Below are positions 5,624 through 6,234 of a stretch of 6,234 bases of DNA, in pieces. Where the stretch lies: positions 1 to 6,234 of the forward strand of contig JAOPZU010000398.1 in assembly GCA_025963955.1 (NCBI GenBank), given 5' to 3'. The position numbers were made by a program, and so were the translations under genes. A model generated the notes under the pieces. It saw only the letters and a program-made list of their open reading frames with translations. It had not been told where the DNA came from and searched no databases. The stretch comes from Solirubrobacterales bacterium (GTDB lineage Bacteria; Actinomycetota; Thermoleophilia; Solirubrobacterales; Solirubrobacteraceae). Numbering within the stretch: position 1 is the first letter of the stretch; each line of letters opens with the position of its first letter.

Positions 5624-5652
5624 ATTCCACAGCATCACGGCCACGATGTCGA
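5624..5652 (-). promoter_or_regulatory. Candidate promoter for the Lrp/AsnC regulator gene
   Basis: On the - strand TCGACA (5652 to 5647; one mismatch to TTGACA), a 17-bp spacer and TGGAAT (5629 to 5624; four of six matches to TATAAT) precede the ATG at 5615 by 8 nt, predicting a leaderless transcript. The -35 overlaps, on the opposite strand, the -35 proposed for ald. It lies within the phased GAT/ATC array, consistent with autoregulation. Confidence 0.38.
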
Positions 5653-5677
5653 CGGATCACGGGCGAAAGCGCATGAT
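5649..5677 (+). promoter_or_regulatory. Candidate promoter for alanine dehydrogenase gene
   Basis: TCGACG (5649-5654; four of six matches to TTGACA), a 17-bp spacer and CATGAT (5672-5677; four of six matches to TATAAT) lie upstream of the ald ATG at 5712. A start near 5684 would leave a short leader of about 28 nt that includes the GGAG ribosome site at 5702-5705. The -10 overlaps the rightmost GATC element, so a bound Lrp-type protein would directly affect polymerase access. Confidence 0.38.
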
Positions 5678-5711
5678 CGCGTGGACGACCCCCACCCTGA
5701 CGGAGCCCGCC

Positions 5712-6234
5712 ATGCGCCTTGGAGTGCCGACCGAGATCAAGACCGACGAGTACCGGGTCGGCATGACGCCCGCCGGCGTGCGGGAGCTCGTGGAGCACGG
5801 GCACGAGGTCGTCGTCCAGGCCGGCGCCGGGCTGGGCTCGGCGATCGAGGACGCGGACTACACCGCCCAGGGCGCGCAGATCCTCCCGGACGCGGACGCC
5901 GTCTTCGCCACCGCCGAGACGATCGTCAAGGTCAAGGAGCCGCAGCCCGTGGAGGTCGCGCGCCTGCAGCCGCACCACACGCTGTTCACCTACCTGCACC
6001 TGGCGCCGGACCCGGACCTGACGCGGGGCCTGATGGCCAGCGGCGCGACCTGCATCGCCTACGAGACGGTCACGGACGCCCGCGGCCGCCTGCCGCTGCT
6101 GGCCCCGATGAGCGAGGTCGCCGGCAAGATCGCCACGCAGGCCGGCGCGTTCATGCTCGAGAAGCCGCTCGGCGGCCGCGGGCTCCTGCTCGGCGGCGTC
6201 CCCGGCGTCGCGGCGGGCAAGGTCATGGTCATCG
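5712..6234 (+). CDS. ald: Alanine dehydrogenase, N-terminal part (runs off the window)
   Basis: Expected to interconvert L-alanine and pyruvate plus ammonia with NAD(H) in the cytoplasm (EC 1.4.1.1). The visible 174 residues start [23 protein letters not shown]. They carry the substrate-site residues known from the family at the expected numbers: R15, K75 (in IVKVKEP) and H96 (in FTYLHLA). Next come [37 protein letters not shown] and the beginning of the NAD-binding fold (KVMVI), where the window ends; the family is usually about 370 residues, so roughly half is missing. The nucleotide-binding glycines and D270 cannot be checked. The ATG has a clean ribosome site, GGAG (5702-5705), 6 nt upstream. 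The exact R15/K75/H96 match makes the related transhydrogenase alpha subunit less likely. The divergent Lrp/AsnC gene is the probable regulator. Confidence 0.93.
   Translation, partial: MRLGVPTEIKTDEYRVGMTPAGVRELVEHGHEVVVQAGAGLGSAIEDADYTAQGAQILPDADAVFATAETIVKVKEPQPVEVARLQPHHTLFTYLHLAPDPDLTRGLMASGATCIAYETVTDARGRLPLLAPMSEVAGKIATQAGAFMLEKPLGGRGLLLGGVPGVAAGKVMVI

Larger units (their letters stand above)
5623..5678. promoter_or_regulatory. Candidate Lrp/AldR operator with 11-bp phased GAT/ATC triplets
   Basis: Inside the aldR-ald intergenic region the triplet GAT or its complement ATC begins at 5623, 5634, 5645 and 5656, exactly 11 bp apart, and again within GATC at 5675-5678. ATCACGG occurs twice (5634-5640 and 5656-5662), 22 bp apart. 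GATCA (5655-5659) and TGATC (5674-5678) form an inverted pair. Repeats on one helical face are what an oligomeric Lrp-type protein would need to wrap DNA. The spacing is read from the sequence; AldR binding is inference. Confidence 0.45.

Noticed and set aside
5616..5999. An upstream extension of the Lrp/AsnC frame to 5999 (279 aa)
   Set aside because: The extra sequence overlaps the well-supported ald gene on the other strand and the divergent promoter region; the conserved domain begins at the ATG at 5615.
1..6234. A new defence, mobile or biosynthetic system
   Set aside because: I found no transposase, integrase, toxin-antitoxin pair, repeat array, nuclease or synthase signatures on either strand. 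The genes are recognisable metabolic enzymes and one regulator, plus two small or partial unknowns.

Overview
This is a GC-rich window, with G or C at nearly every third codon position. It reads as a chromosomal metabolic region of an actinomycete-type bacterium. The styles of the molybdopterin enzyme, the acyl-CoA dehydrogenase and the split MaoC hydratase suggest Actinomycetota, possibly Thermoleophilia/Solirubrobacterales, but that placement is inference. I see no insertion sequence, integrase, phage gene, CRISPR array, tRNA or rRNA.

Layout from left to right. (1) The 3' end of a cysteine-containing protein of unknown function (+, ends at 238). (2) A complete molybdopterin/[4Fe-4S] oxidoreductase of the formate dehydrogenase/BisC superfamily (-, 249-2429), converging on it. 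(3) A 107-bp divergent intergenic region with a pure-purine tract. (4) A small unrecognised gene (+, 2537-2872). (5) A leftward fatty-acyl-CoA block: a two-subunit MaoC/hotdog hydratase (5056-4592 and 4595-4179, joined by a GTGA stop/start overlap), then an acyl-CoA dehydrogenase (4091-2880). (6) A 103-bp spacer nearly filled by two adjacent inverted repeats. (7) An Lrp/AsnC regulator (-, 5160-5615), divergent from the start of an alanine dehydrogenase gene (+, 5712 to the right edge).

How the genes may work together. The dehydrogenase makes a 2-enoyl-CoA from an acyl-CoA and the heterodimeric hydratase would hydrate it, so that block looks like the first two steps of a beta-oxidation-like route. 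The Lrp-type regulator next to ald matches the known AldR-ald arrangement, in which alanine dehydrogenase is controlled by a divergently encoded Lrp/AsnC protein. The 96-bp region between them carries GAT/ATC triplets at 11-bp steps and back-to-back candidate promoters that share one GTCGAC palindrome. The molybdoenzyme stands alone here: no partner subunit or cofactor-maturation gene is visible.

The gene content is ordinary and I did not find a clearly new system. The best second-look items are regulatory and structural: the periodic ald/aldR operator, probable leaderless starts, the same hairpin arms containing both stop codons at two convergent junctions, the tandem hairpins at 5080-5161, and a molybdoenzyme with Ser/Asp rather than Cys/Sec at the expected metal-ligand site.
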